Below are positions 48,046 through 60,856 of a stretch of DNA of 64,000 bases, piece after piece. Position 1 is the stretch's first letter, and every line of letters starts with the position of its first letter. A program made the position numbers and the translations under genes. Under the pieces are notes generated by a model that saw only the letters and a list, made by a program, of their open reading frames with translations, searched no databases and was not told the DNA's origin. The stretch is from Paramecium tetraurelia (taxonomy: Eukaryota; Ciliophora; Oligohymenophorea; Peniculida; Parameciidae): the NCBI RefSeq assembly GCF_000165425.1, contig NW_001799466.1:1-64000 (forward strand), given 5' to 3'.

Positions 48046-48233
48046 AATTTACACTCTTTTTATAGTCTTTCTTATGAAAAATTAATATATATATTAGTTA
48101 ATTAAAACATTATTTCAATATTTTAATAAATCAATCTTCAATATTAATAAAAACTGTTTTTAATTCTCCAAATTTAATTATTTAGTTCATGAATTTTTAA
48201 TTTATTTCAATATTTATGTTATAGGTGTCATAA

Positions 48234-50538
48234 ATGGGACACGACTTTTATAATTGGGTGCTTAAACCAAAATTTGATATTGATTCTGATTAGTGGAATC
48301 CTCTTCTTTTTTACTTTACGTATTCTATTTAAACATTATAAATAGTCATTTACCTCACAATTATTAAAAACAATAAATACATTTACCTCTCCTATGCTAT
48401 TGGGTGTTGCTTTATTGGATATCGAGTGTATTTTTACGGTTCTGCTTAACTTTGGTCCTCATTTCAACTGCTAAATTCAAATTTCAAGAGAAATAATCAT
48501 TTGTAATTAGTTTGTTACATTTTATCACTACTCACATTTGTACTCGTATACAGTTTGCAATATGATGGTTTTTTAAAATTGAGTATGGCCAGTGAAATAT
48601 TCTAATGTTTAAGTTATATGATTTACATAATATATACGAAGAAAGACAATAAACAAAATTTAAAGATGGTTCAAGGCCTGTTGCTGAACGAAATTTAAAA
48701 AAATTGCTTCTTAAAAATTTTCGATAAAAATAGATAATTAATATTTACTTATCCAACAACAGGTGAAACACAAAAGCTATCCTTTGAAAATAATTACAAA
48801 GTCTACATGGATTAAGAGTTGAGCAGCTCTCCTTCTAATCAAAAGTCCTTCAATAGAACAAAAACCTTTCATACCACCGAAGATTTCATAACTTATTTGG
48901 AAACTGAGGATAATCTTGATAGTTTACACTTTAATTGGTATTTGGCAACAATCACTGATTAACAAACTAAGATAAAGACTAAATACCGTGTTACTCAATA
49001 AAAAACCAATGATGATTTGATTGTCCTATATTTTATGAGAATTGATCCCACTATCTCAAAGAAATCTAATGTCAAATTTATGCATCTCAAAAAGGATATT
49101 TCCAATATTTTTACTCATAAACTGAAAACACCATTGAATGCCGTACTTGGACATTTAACATAAGCCTATTATGATCAAGATGTGGATATGAAAATACAGA
49201 ATAACTATATTAAACCTGCTTATGTAAATTCGAAATTACAATTATTTTAAATTCAAGATTTGCTCGAATATCTGAATTCAGATTAAGAAGCATCCTCTTT
49301 GTAAATATGCAAAATCAATTTGAAAACCCTCTTTATATCATTACAAGAGTTGATCCAGACATAATGCTCAATGAAAAACATACATTTATTATTCACTATT
49401 AATGACATTAAGTATAATAAAATGGATAAGTAAATTATATTCAAATTAATTTAGGATCTGTATCTATTCTGATGTTCTAAAACTTGAAAGAGCCCTATTC
49501 AATTTATTAAATTTATCTTATAGAAACACTACCTAAAATGGAATCATCTCCTTAAATGTAACAATAGATAAAGATGCAGAAGATGCCTCATTCTAAATAT
49601 CAGATATGGGAATGGAATTGTCATAAGAAGAAATAGATGACATAAACTAATCGATTGTTTGTTATAATTTATTCAAGGTTTCTAAGAAGAAATCCCATTA
49701 TTAATAAGAGATGTTAACAACTCTGTCATTAACAAGCAAATTGATAAAGTCTTTGAATTAATTCAATAACTAATCTTTAGAATTATGTTAAACAGAAAAC
49801 AGCGGTATTGTATATAAATTTAAAATTAACATCAATAGAGAAAGATCGGCTGATAGTTCTCTTGAATAATACAAAATTGGATACATTTTAAAACAAAGAA
49901 GTTGTAGATTACTGCATACTCATCATAATATCTCTTAAAAATCGATATTTTCCGGATAAGATTTAAGCATTCCAATTCTTGAGGACTCAATTGATGAACC
50001 TTCTGCCAATACTCCAATCATTGTGAAAATGAGTTTGCCATCTAAGAGAAGTTAGCAGCAACAGAGATAAATATCGGATCAGCCATAATAGTTATCTTAA
50101 ACATAAATTGATTAAACAAAATCAATTCTGATTGTAGACGATGAACCATTTAATCATGATACATTAATTTTGATGTTAAAATCTTTGGGATTTCAGAGTT
50201 TTTTTAAAGCTTTTGATGGACAACAAGCTATTAATATAGCCATTGCAAAATAGAATGAAATTCATGTTGTGTTTATGGATCTTGACATGCCGATTATGGG
50301 TGGCATAGAAGCAACCAAATTTTTAGTAGAAGAGATGATGAAACTCAATATGCCATATTTTCCTATAATTGGGTGTACTGCCCATGGAGATGCCGATTCA
50401 ATTGAATAATGCATATAAGCTGGTATGCTTCACGTGGTTGTGAAGCCCGTATTTATAAAGAATTTGAAGGAAACTTTCAATTTGATTTCGGATCATCCTT
50501 AATAGACTTATAATCGCATAGGATCACTGTAATTTTGA
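48234..50538 (+). CDS. Hybrid histidine kinase with degenerate ATPase and fused receiver (copy 2)
   Basis: Two exons with a 25-nt intron, 759 residues. Four or more membrane segments occupy residues 25-150. The H-box FTHKLKTPLNAVLGH is intact at about 294. The ATPase region keeps the layout of copy 1, but the N-box is LFNLLNLS (metal-binding Asn lost), the G1 box is ISDMGMEL (second Gly lost) and the G2 box is LTTLSLTS (Gly lost). The C-terminal receiver (from about 622) is complete: ILIVDDEPFNH, VFMDLDMPIMGG, GCTAHGD and VVKPVF. It is predicted to be unable to bind ATP normally. It may take phosphate from another kinase such as copy 1, or act as a phosphatase or scaffold. Confidence 0.85.
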
Positions 50539-50574
50539 TGAAAAACAAAAGTGTATTATAATATAATAAATTCA

Positions 50575-53500
50575 TCACAATAATTGGCCCCCAATACTTT
50601 TTTATAATCCTTATCTGTCTGTTATGATTCTACTATGCAATTTTGAGTCTCTTTGATCAGTAAATATTAACATTGATCCAGAACAGTTAACTCCTAGCTT
50701 TTGTTCCCTCGATTTAAAGAGGTGATCATTCGACTTTAAGAGATGATCAGGGCTTTACATTTAAATTACTGATTCATCCTATTGTAAATCCAAAAAGTTC
50801 TTTTTCCTTTGGGATTAAAGGGATTCCCTAAGTGCCCTAGTGACTTTTCTGAATTTCATTGAAGATGTGCTACTTTGTTTTGGGGAGAAGAGTTTTTTAC
50901 AAAAAGACAATCGCATAAACATAGGGAATTTGAGCTTTAGATAGTCTTTAATTTTGTTAATCAGAATTTGATTTTTGTAAGTATATTCTGAGATGATCTT
51001 GCTAAAGATGTAGTATAAAAATGTGCAATTGACTTCCAAAATGATGACGTAGAATATGTAGATGTAATTTCTCATTACAGTCAGTAACATTTGATATGAG
51101 GATGCTCCCAATACAATACTAATGGATAGTACTTTTGATCCAAAATCTTCCATTTAATTCAAATTCTTAGTTTTGAATGGCTAATACGATTTGGTTAATG
51201 ATTAATACCCTTGAATCAATAAAAATACCATTGTAGCTTTGAGTACTATGTATTGATCAAAGAGAGTAATGATAATAATAACTAGATTCTTCATTCCCAA
51301 TCTTACTATCTCCCAAAAGTAGGCGTTTTCATTAAATTCAGAAAACAAGTAACCCCAAGTAGATTTAATTTTGTTCAAGTCATCTTTATTTTTATACAGT
51401 TTTATAAACATGAGCAGAGGAATTACAATGGACAATGAAAATAAAATTGGAAAAGCCAAAATAGCCGAAACATAGAAGTTTTTATCATATCTATAAGAAA
51501 CATCGCCAATTACCCAATAATATCCTGAAATTTAACGAAATCCTATTATTGAAATCAAAACTCCAATCATACTTGGCTGCATAGTGACAAATGTCTAGAG
51601 TAAAATGATGGCTGATACACTTTGTTTGTATTGTTACTTTCTTGCAAAAATGATGAACATATATAAGAAAAATACGAAACCCAAGTAAATGAGGGGTGCC
51701 AAAATAATCCAAATTATTCGCGAATGTAAAATGTCGTAAGGTATGGTCATCAAAAAACAATCAATAGAATTTTCTAGAGATTTTGTTTGCGAACCTACAC
51801 TGCTTATTGCTATACTAACCAAATTTGGAAATTATAATTAGAAAGTTGTTAAAGTAGATATAATTTACAAATAATGGAACAGCATCTTATACAATGAACT
51901 TGATTCCTGTTGTTCAGAGTAAGTCTTCAATCCTCCTTTTTTCAATTTACTTCTTAGCAATTCCAACTTTAAATTCTCCAGAGAACTATTCACTGATATC
52001 ACCATTGAAATCATTGTCCATAAAGCCACGATTAATAAGGAAAAATAGGCCAGATTGGAATCTTAACACTAAAAGCAATTCATATTTGATTTAAAAAATG
52101 ATCCTTGTCCTCTTACATCATAAATATCACAAGTTTCACAAAGAGCTCCAAAACTTCCTTATATACATGAGTCAGGTCCTGCAACCCAACCTCCTAGACA
52201 CTTTTCAGAACTTATGATACACGGGTAGATTATATCATTATCGTAATATGGTCTCCAGTAGGTGGGTTTAATTTCAATATTTGATGGGATAACACTCTCA
52301 ATCATTTCTTGGTCTCCCACTGAACATTTAAGACTATTTTCTTTTAAAGAGTATGTTTGAGATACACATTACACACATATTGATTTAGTCAAAACCTCAC
52401 CTCTTTAGCATGGGAAGGATTTTACATTGATGATGATAGAATAATTATTATGAAATTGTAGAATATGCTAAAACTGACTATCATAAATAGGAATCTTAAT
52501 GGAATCGCACCTTATTTCAATTTGTAAATCTTCATTTATTAGAAGTCTAAGATTGTCTAAATTATAATCTTGAGTAGTCATATTGAATTAGACATTATCG
52601 ATAGATAGATGTTCTGATGAAAAATCTAATTATTTTTCCTACATCAGTCTACTCCTGACACTACATTGAGTATCTGATAGATTGTATTATCGTTCATTGT
52701 AGGCATTTTAAGGAACTAATCTAAATTTGTAATTTAAATTATTGTAGGTTTCAAAATTGGAAACATAACTTAATTAATTTCCTAATCCATGTTCCGTCAA
52801 GTTTTCTTCTAAAATTTAGTAATTTTATATTTCCACATTATTAGGTAACATAATTTCATTAATAACTTCCTCTATCAAACAAGTGTCATTTTTATAACTT
52901 ACTTTATTCTCAAACATTCTGAAAGTGTCCAATGATAACGCTAATTTCGATGGTTATGATTACAAATTCCCAACCATAGAACTCTCTTGATTATCCAAAA
53001 TTACATTCCTTCTATTCTTTTGAATTGACAAAGGATTAGTAGAGTAAATACCTGCTCCAGCTGCTGCTCTATTTCCTATTATCTTCGAATCTGTCATTTC
53101 CAAAGATCCATCATTCAAATAAATTGCTCCTCCAATGACAGCAGTATTATTTTAAAATAACACAGAGTAACAGGAAATGGATACTCCAGCCGCTAAAATG
53201 CAACCACCATTTACTCCTTTATTTTATATAAATTATGTGTCTTTAATTAAGATTTCTCCAATTCTAGTGACTAAATCATTAGCATAAGTGAAAAGTAATC
53301 TATTTTAATAAGTCTTTTGTATGTTTAAAATTGAACTATTTCCAACATTCTTTATGAATTTTGTTTGTTAAATTACAACACGGTTATTTGTTTCAATATA
53401 AAAGATATTACATAAAGTACATTAAATATCAGAAAAAATAACAGAATTAATCTACACTTCAGATTCAATGTTGGACAATTGAAAAATGTCGTAAGTTTAG

Positions 53501-56500
53501 TAGTCCTATGAAATGGTGATATTTTCTTCGCATTATTTTGTGTAACTATTAAATTAGGAATGTAATGTATATGGCTCATTACTACATTCTGACTTCAATT
53601 CTTCTAATTAATATTCAGAGTAAACACATATGATCTTGGTGTAATTTTGGTATACTCCGTGAAAGTGACTATTCATTATTATTATTTGACCAATTGAACG
53701 GTCGAAAAATACTAAGGGTCTTTTTTGAATGATGAAATTAATTACATCCACTGTGTCTATGATGACTGAATAACTTTGCTTATTCGTCATTAATCCATAA
53801 CCAATGATGTTGTGGATCACCAAATTTTTCATTCTTATTATCCCCTTTTGGGTTTCAAAGAGCACAGAATCATAAGTGTCGAATGTAAATTTGTAAATAA
53901 GATCCTTTATTTCAATTAATTTTAAATAATCATTATATCCTGCTTTAGTGTTTTGAATAATGCAATCCTCTACTTGCAACGTATATTACTACTGTAGAAA
54001 ATCACTTATCTCAATTGAAATCACTGATGATTATAATGAATGTGCATCATTTATTGAAACATTTTAGAATTTGACAGACGATTAATCAGATAAGGTGATC
54101 ATGACAAATCCACCCTTATCGAAGCTCCAACTATTTTAGATCGTACAATTAATAATCTGAAAGTTTAACTTGGAGCCTTTGCTGTCTATAATGAAGGATC
54201 CCCCTTGACTCTCAAGTTATCCAATAATAGCCTATCCATTCTTGAACTGTGTATTAACAATTGAAACTATTCCATTATTAAGGGTTATCACATACATGCA
54301 ACCTCCTTTATAGCCAATATAGGTTTCAAAATAGCTATTGGAAATTTAGATTTCTTCTACATAGATTTGAGCTATTCCCCCATAACTCTTAACTTTATAA
54401 TCATATTCCAACTGCTCCATGTACAATAAGTCTTCATATTTAGAGGAATGCACTTGATAAAATAATTTATTTGGGTTATTTATTTCCGTAAAACTGCAGT
54501 TTGATATTATCACTTTTTGACACTAAATATACATATTGGAATTCAAGGAACCTATGATTAAGTTTGATCTAAATGAATTATTATAAAAATAAACAGATCC
54601 CTAAGGAATTAAGAAGTACAAATTATTGGCTGAAGTTCCATATGTATTTAATCCAATATATTCCTTATATATGGTGTTTAAGAATTTAGAATTTGTAAAG
54701 TTGATTGAAATCGAGTTTTTGGATTCTATGACTATGAATGCCACTGTAATATTATTGGTAGATTTGATAATCAGTGAATCTTGGAATGTGGAATTATTGA
54801 TATTAATCAAACATTTGAAATTAACTTAGGTACTTCCTATCTTAATTACAGGTTGGTTGTACGTGAATATATTGGTAAAATTTACTATTTAGAAATCTAC
54901 CTTTTTGATGTTTAATAAATTGATGATCGGTTTATTTGAATCTAGTAGAGTAATGCAATTCAAACTCCCTGATAATCCAGTTAGCTAATTTTATTAATGA
55001 ATTGTAATGTTTTTAAAACTAAAGAGGTCTAAGTCAGTTGCTTCAATTAGGGCACTAATTTGATCCTAGAACTCTATTACGCTATCATATAAGGAGAAGG
55101 AATTAGTCAGAATTTAAAAAGCAACATTGACATCTAATCCCATTGAGAGCATAAACATATTTAAATTTGTAATTTAAAGTAGGGTTGACGATTCCACATA
55201 TAGAAAACTTGAAAATTGAGTAATATAGTTCAAAGAAAATTATACTTTGTCTAATATGATATCAGATATCAAAGTTTTTTAAATGACACGTATAAGGTAA
55301 CTATTTTAAGTGATGTAATTTGCCTCAAAAAGCGAATTTTGTAATTATAATTCTGATGATTGACATATTGATGAAGAATCGATTATAAAGTTCATAAGGA
55401 TCTGAAGCTGATTGAATTGAAGATCTTAACCTTAAAATGCAAAGGAAATTTCAAGAGTACTTAATTTCATAACAAAGAAATGAACTTCACCTTATTAATT
55501 AATAGCAAATAATGTTGATTATTTTAAGTTATTTGACTCAACAGTGATTTAATTTAGAATTAATTCCTGTACATTTTAGAATTTAAATAAAGTTGAATTT
55601 GTTAAATTCAAATTAAATAATTAAACATTCTAGATGATGACAGATTAGATTGGTTCTACTTTCAATAAAGATTCTAGATTGGAAAACTAAAATCCCGCGA
55701 ATTTCATATTGATCATCGAAAAAGTATTCAAATTAGCATATTCAAAATGTATGAATCCACTACCTTAAAAGTTTGCATTCTAAAATCCAATATTTGTTTG
55801 ATCTAAGTTGAAATTGAAAGTAATAGAAGCATTTAAGCAATCTATATTCAAATTTTTAATCCAGAAGGAATGAAATTCTTTTATGTAGATATCTCCTGAA
55901 AAGTAAATAGTTGAATTTGATGTCATTCCCAGAAGATATAATGATACATTTTTCAATGAATAGACATTTGCTGAGAACTCCTAAGAAATCACTAAATTCT
56001 TAGGGAAAGTGCATGTTTAAGTAGTAAGATATATGTTCAAAGTCTGTACATTTTATTCATTCATATAGTTGAACAGCCCTTTTGAATACAGCAATTAGAA
56101 GACAAAAGATAGATCAGATTCTTAATTATAAGGTATGTCAAAAACATTTGCAGTTGGTTAACCCTAGAGACAAATTAAATTTAAAGTAATGGACATACTC
56201 ATTTAACAAGCTGATTCATCGGGACAATTGCTGAATTAATAAATATTGGAATCAAATAGTGAATCTTAAGAAAAAGGCAATAGGCATTAATTAGTGAATT
56301 AAGTGATGTTGACATCTGTTGCCGGAGCACAAAATTTACATAAACTGTGACATTGATAACATATCTTATTGCTAGTGCTGAGTATTAATCCATTACTTGA
56401 ATAGGAACATTTGGAGCAAATTTTGGAGTTGTTAACAATCAAACATTCCGAACAATCTGAAGGACATTTATTGATACAACTATCATTATATACTTCATAG

Positions 56501-59095
56501 CCTATTTTACATCCAGTGCAGATCACTTCAAAGTCATTTGGATTGCTCGACTCTACATAAGTCAGATAGTCGTGATTAAGATTCTTGTTCACATAAAATT
56601 CGTAGAATGGCCTGATATCCTTTTTCCAATTACTCTTATTTTTCTTGAATTGTTGGGAGCAGGATAAACAACCATTTGGACATTAGACACACATTCCCAC
56701 AATATGATCAGCATAATAGCCAGGAAAACAGTTTATGCAAATCACTTTATTAAGATAATTCACACATTCATAACAATTTTATAGTTTTAATTCACAACCC
56801 AATATTGATGTTGCTTATTCTCCACCAATTAAACAATAAAAGGTACCATTGTAGAATCCTGATTCTTAACAGAGTTGTGATGACTTATAACATACAAACG
56901 TAAGATTTGAAAAAGATTATCCAGAGATACATCTAGCACAAGTGCTTGTAATTAACGAGCTGATATCCATTGGTTAAAAGTATAAATCAATTGTAGTTTA
57001 GGGTTAATCCGCTATAAAATATTGGGAAATACCATATAGACAGCCCTTTATTGTAACTGCCTAACATTTAAGAGCATCAAATGATATTTCTTAAGTTAAC
57101 GGATCTGCACATTTTAAGCATCTATTGATGTAAGACTGTTTAATTTCATCGAAATAGAATTCACATATTGAACATTAGGCACCACATCCATAACATGTTC
57201 CATTAAACAGGGCAAACCCTGGTTAGCATGCCTAACAATTCGATGTTGAATTACAAGTGACACAATTAATTGGACACTTCTGACATTTAGTGCCATCATA
57301 TCCATAGAGCCTAATGCATTTAATACATATTTTTAAATTATTGCAAGTTCTACAACTACCCATACATTTCTAGCAAGTATTGCCTGATACAAAATACCCT
57401 TTTTTGCAGGAGAAATAGTATTGATTATATTGAATACACGTTAACTTTGTGACATCATTGCAATACTTTAAGCATCCGTAACACAATTCCAAATTCTATA
57501 ATTAACTATTGATGTAAAAGATCTCTTATAGGCTTTCATTTCTATCATATCTGATATATGTGGATATCAAGGAATATCTCTTATAATCAAAGGTGCAAAC
57601 TGGATTTTGATACCAGGTAGCTGCATTGAGTAAGCAATCTGCACAATTCAATTGATAATCATTGATAGAACTTGGACATGGCATACATTTATTATCAATT
57701 TAGAACTCTCCATATTTACATTTAAAAGTGTTGTTTTAATAGGTTTAATTCATAATGGGATACAATTCATTCATTTTATTGCATTTCTGAGCTAATTCTA
57801 AATCTACAAATCCGAATTCACAAGCACAAAACCCATATTTCCATGATCTGTGAGTATCCTATGGACATGTGATACAATCACTCTGAGTTGGACCATTACA
57901 AGTTAAACATGAATAATGACATCTAATCTAAAATGACTACTCTTCCTCATAATTGTAAGTTATTTCCAATTAGATTTTGCCACCCAAATAACTTTTATAA
58001 AAATAGCTGTCTGCTCCAACGTATAAGTAAACATATTGATCATGAAATTGCAAAGCACTAAATGTCTAAGTCAATTCTTAATCATTTGGATAGATTACTT
58101 TTAAGTAAGTCTTTTCTACCAAATATTAAAAATAAATATAATGCCATCTTTGGAATCTATCTCGATTCGTTGTATTTTAAATCAGAAATACATTGGAATT
58201 TTTGGTTTAGAACGCCAATTAAGATTAGGGAAAGGGGTAAGCTAGAACACTCACATTAAATAAATTGTAATTATTTGAACTGGGATCCAAGATGTAACTC
58301 ATCAATAAGGCTCTATCTCCCAGAAAACTATCATTACGATAATTCTCATTCAAAGTCAATCTCATTAATAAATACCTCTGTCTTTCAATAACATTCTCAA
58401 AACTGACCTTTACCCAACACCTAACTTGATATCTATAACCCAACATTTATAATTAGGTTGAGTAAAACGTATCTCCAAGCAATTGAATTCCATCAAAAAT
58501 GTCAACAATAGTTTTATTATAAGATTACGGACTTTGTAAATTACTCTTAAAATAATCATCAAATTCCTTATCATTAGTAAATGGCAATCTTGTGAAACCC
58601 TATACTTTACTGTACTTCCCATGAAAATAGTCAAAATTCAAGCTATTGACCTAAGCAATAAGTTAAATTTTTTAATACCTTTCCATATTAATTCAATACC
58701 GGGATTATGTTCTTAGTATTCAAAGCTACACTCTGCAATTTGCTGCCCCTTATATATAGCTTTGATCCTCCCTCCAGATTCTCAAAATAGGCATAATACC
58801 AAATTCCTTCAAAATTTATTGGATCTTAAGTTAAATTAGTAATTGTTCCATTATCAGACACTGTAATATTCAGTACCGGAGAATTAAAAGAAAGCCACAC
58901 ATATAGTTTTTGTGTAGGTGCTTCCGAATGAAAATTGTAATTTGCCATTACATTCTGACCTACATATATGGATTTGTCATTCAATATGAATTCTCCGGAT
59001 GCCTTTATATTAGAAAAAGGCAAATATTGAAACCAAAATCCGTAATGGGTTGTCACTGAAATAGACTATTTAATTAAAAGTAATAAGACTAGCAT
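50575..59095 (-). CDS. Giant surface protein: Cys-rich repeats, beta-helix, about seven membrane spans
   Basis: Roughly 2,800 residues. A signal peptide (MLVLLLLIKQSISVT) is followed by a globular extracellular region (59.0-58.0 kb). A furin/growth-factor-receptor-like block with dozens of CxxC pairs comes next (58.0-56.3 kb; for example CPINCVTC, CSECLIVNNSKICSKC). Then a very long Asn/Ile/Ser-rich stretch of short strands (56.3-52.1 kb) has the look of a parallel beta-helix, and then about seven hydrophobic helices (51.8-50.9 kb) and a cytoplasmic tail. Large proteins of this layout are common in ciliate genomes and are presumed cell-surface receptors or adhesins; function is unproven. Introns (one at about 58.65 kb) were not all resolved. 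It converges with copy 2 of the histidine kinase, with 36 bp between stops. Confidence 0.75.
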
Positions 59096-59108
59096 ATAAT
59101 ATAATTAT

Positions 59109-59309
59109 TCAATTAAATTAATTTGGAATAAAATTCACTTCATTTTCTTTGTCTGCAAACAACTTTCTCTTCACATTTTTGATATCTGATTCATTCACTT
59201 TATTGGATGTTCCCAATATTTTCTAAGGCGCTTTTGGGTTGTTTGATAACTTAGTCAATTTCTCAGGAGTCGACACATTTTTCACTTCATCATTTTATTT
59301 TGCCTTCAT
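59109..59309 (-). CDS. 66-residue hydrophilic peptide with RxL and KEN-like motifs
   Basis: One exon, ATG 59309 to TGA 59109. It is entirely hydrophilic (K, N, E, S and P rich), with NVKRKLFADKENEV near the C-terminus. KRKLF fits the cyclin-docking RxLF pattern and KEN fits the APC/C degradation box, the combination seen in cell-cycle substrates. An SxxK/TP site (VSTPEK) lies nearby. These are short motifs that may arise by chance. The gene ends 13 bp upstream of the start of the giant surface protein gene, in the same orientation. Confidence 0.5.
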
Positions 59310-60002
59310 ATTATAAAATAATTATTAAACTTTGTTCTTCAAAATTCTAGCAATTTATTTTAGTGAATTATTAATGCTTTTAAAATTTAGACATTTTTGT
59401 TTTCAATTTTTTTTTAATTATATTTCTACTTGTACTATAATTTAAATTGTCTCTATTAAGAATAAATAATATTGATTTTTCAATTATGTCATTTCAGAAT
59501 GACAGCAATTTGATGCTCTTATTTCCAACTCAAAATTTCACAGTATTTACAATAATTGAAATATGTTAGACATAATCAATTATTAGTTTATAAATTCTAT
59601 ATGCCATTATAAATCGAAATTAATCAATTATTGTTTTTTTAAATAAATCTTTAATTTAAATATGCTCATATCAACTGTAAGGGATAATAAATCTAAAGTC
59701 TGTATTTGATATAATATCAAAAAATATCATTAGCATTTTTGATATTAAAAATATTATAAGATATCATAAACTGAAGATTTACTTCTTTTACTATTCTTCC
59801 AATGAGTGAATACACATGCTGTTTACATATTTAATATTTATTTATTTTGGAATCATTGAATTCAACATAACATAGCTTGTTTAACTCTTATTGTTTAATT
59901 GTAGAAGAACATTAGATATTGAATCAAATGGAAAGTGTAATACATATACTCATGAAATATATGGTTTTGTATATTAATTTTTATTCTTAATTTAATATTA
60001 AA
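59310..60002. other. AT-rich intergenic stretch
   Basis: About 690 bp between divergent genes. Only short, low-complexity A/T sequence and scattered TGA codons on both strands; no gene, RNA or repeat that I can support. Confidence 0.5.
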
Positions 60003-60828
60003 ATGGCAGAATTTAAAGAAGTATAAAATTAAGTAAAAAAATAGGACAAATTCTTTCGTAAGTCAGGAGATTCAGATGATTCTGTGGAGAAATTAAAAAA
60101 AAAAATATCCAAGCCAAAGTAATAAAATTCAATATCCACGTCCTAAAAAATCAAAGAAATGTTTAAAAAGTAACAATTCAAGGAACTTGTTAATTGGGCA
60201 GAAAAAGATACTTCTATCACTCTTCATGAATATGATGAAATGAAAGTGAATTCCCAAGTGTTGAAACTTGGATAATATGCTTTAATAAAAAATGCTAAAA
60301 ATCCTTCTGAAGATTACGTTGGTAAAATCTAAAGAATAGTTACAATAAAGGAGAACAAATCAACAAAATTAATTTGTTTATGCGAAGTTAACTGGTATAT
60401 CTACAATTCATCAAAGGTTTTATCGAAAAAGTGAAATAATAAAATTTAAACCCCAAGCCAAATAATGGATATCCAATAACGAAGTCTTCAGCACAAATTG
60501 CACAGATTATATTTTGGCCTCCACAATATAGTTACCCTGTCGAATTGTAACTTTGGAAGAATATGAAACATCCTCTCAAGTTGACAAAGGAGTATTTTTC
60601 ACTAGATTAGAATGGCTGCCTACTAAAAAGAAGTTTGATGGCTTATCTAAACTTTAACATCATTGTACTTGTAAATAACCCCAAAATCCAGATTAAATCT
60701 ATATTTAAGTAATTTCTTATCTATAATTTTAGTGTGACAAGTGTTAGAAGTGGTATCATATTACATGTGTAGGACTGAAGAAAGGAGAGTATGAATAGAA
60801 AGAATACATTTGTGGTTGCTGTAGATGA
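60003..60828 (+). CDS. BAH-PHD chromatin reader
   Basis: Three exons, introns of 22 and 24 nt, 259 residues. After a Lys-rich start (about 65 residues), a BAH domain occupies about 75-190, with YALIKNAKNPSEDYVGKIQRI, CEVNWFYRKSEI and NEVFSTNCTDYI. A PHD finger ends the protein: CTCKQPQNPDQIYIQCDKC, WYHITCVGL and YICGCC, with all zinc ligands. The order BAH then PHD is that of plant EBS/SHL-type proteins, which read histone H3 methylation. It is likely a nuclear protein that binds modified histone tails. The exonuclease gene starts 28 bp downstream on the same strand. Confidence 0.85.
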
Positions 60829-60856
60829 AATATAGTTAATATTATTATTTTAAAAT

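Noticed and set aside
57114-57305. 63-residue minus-strand ORF
   Set aside because: It is a shifted frame of the cysteine-rich block. The correct frame gives regular CxxC repeats.
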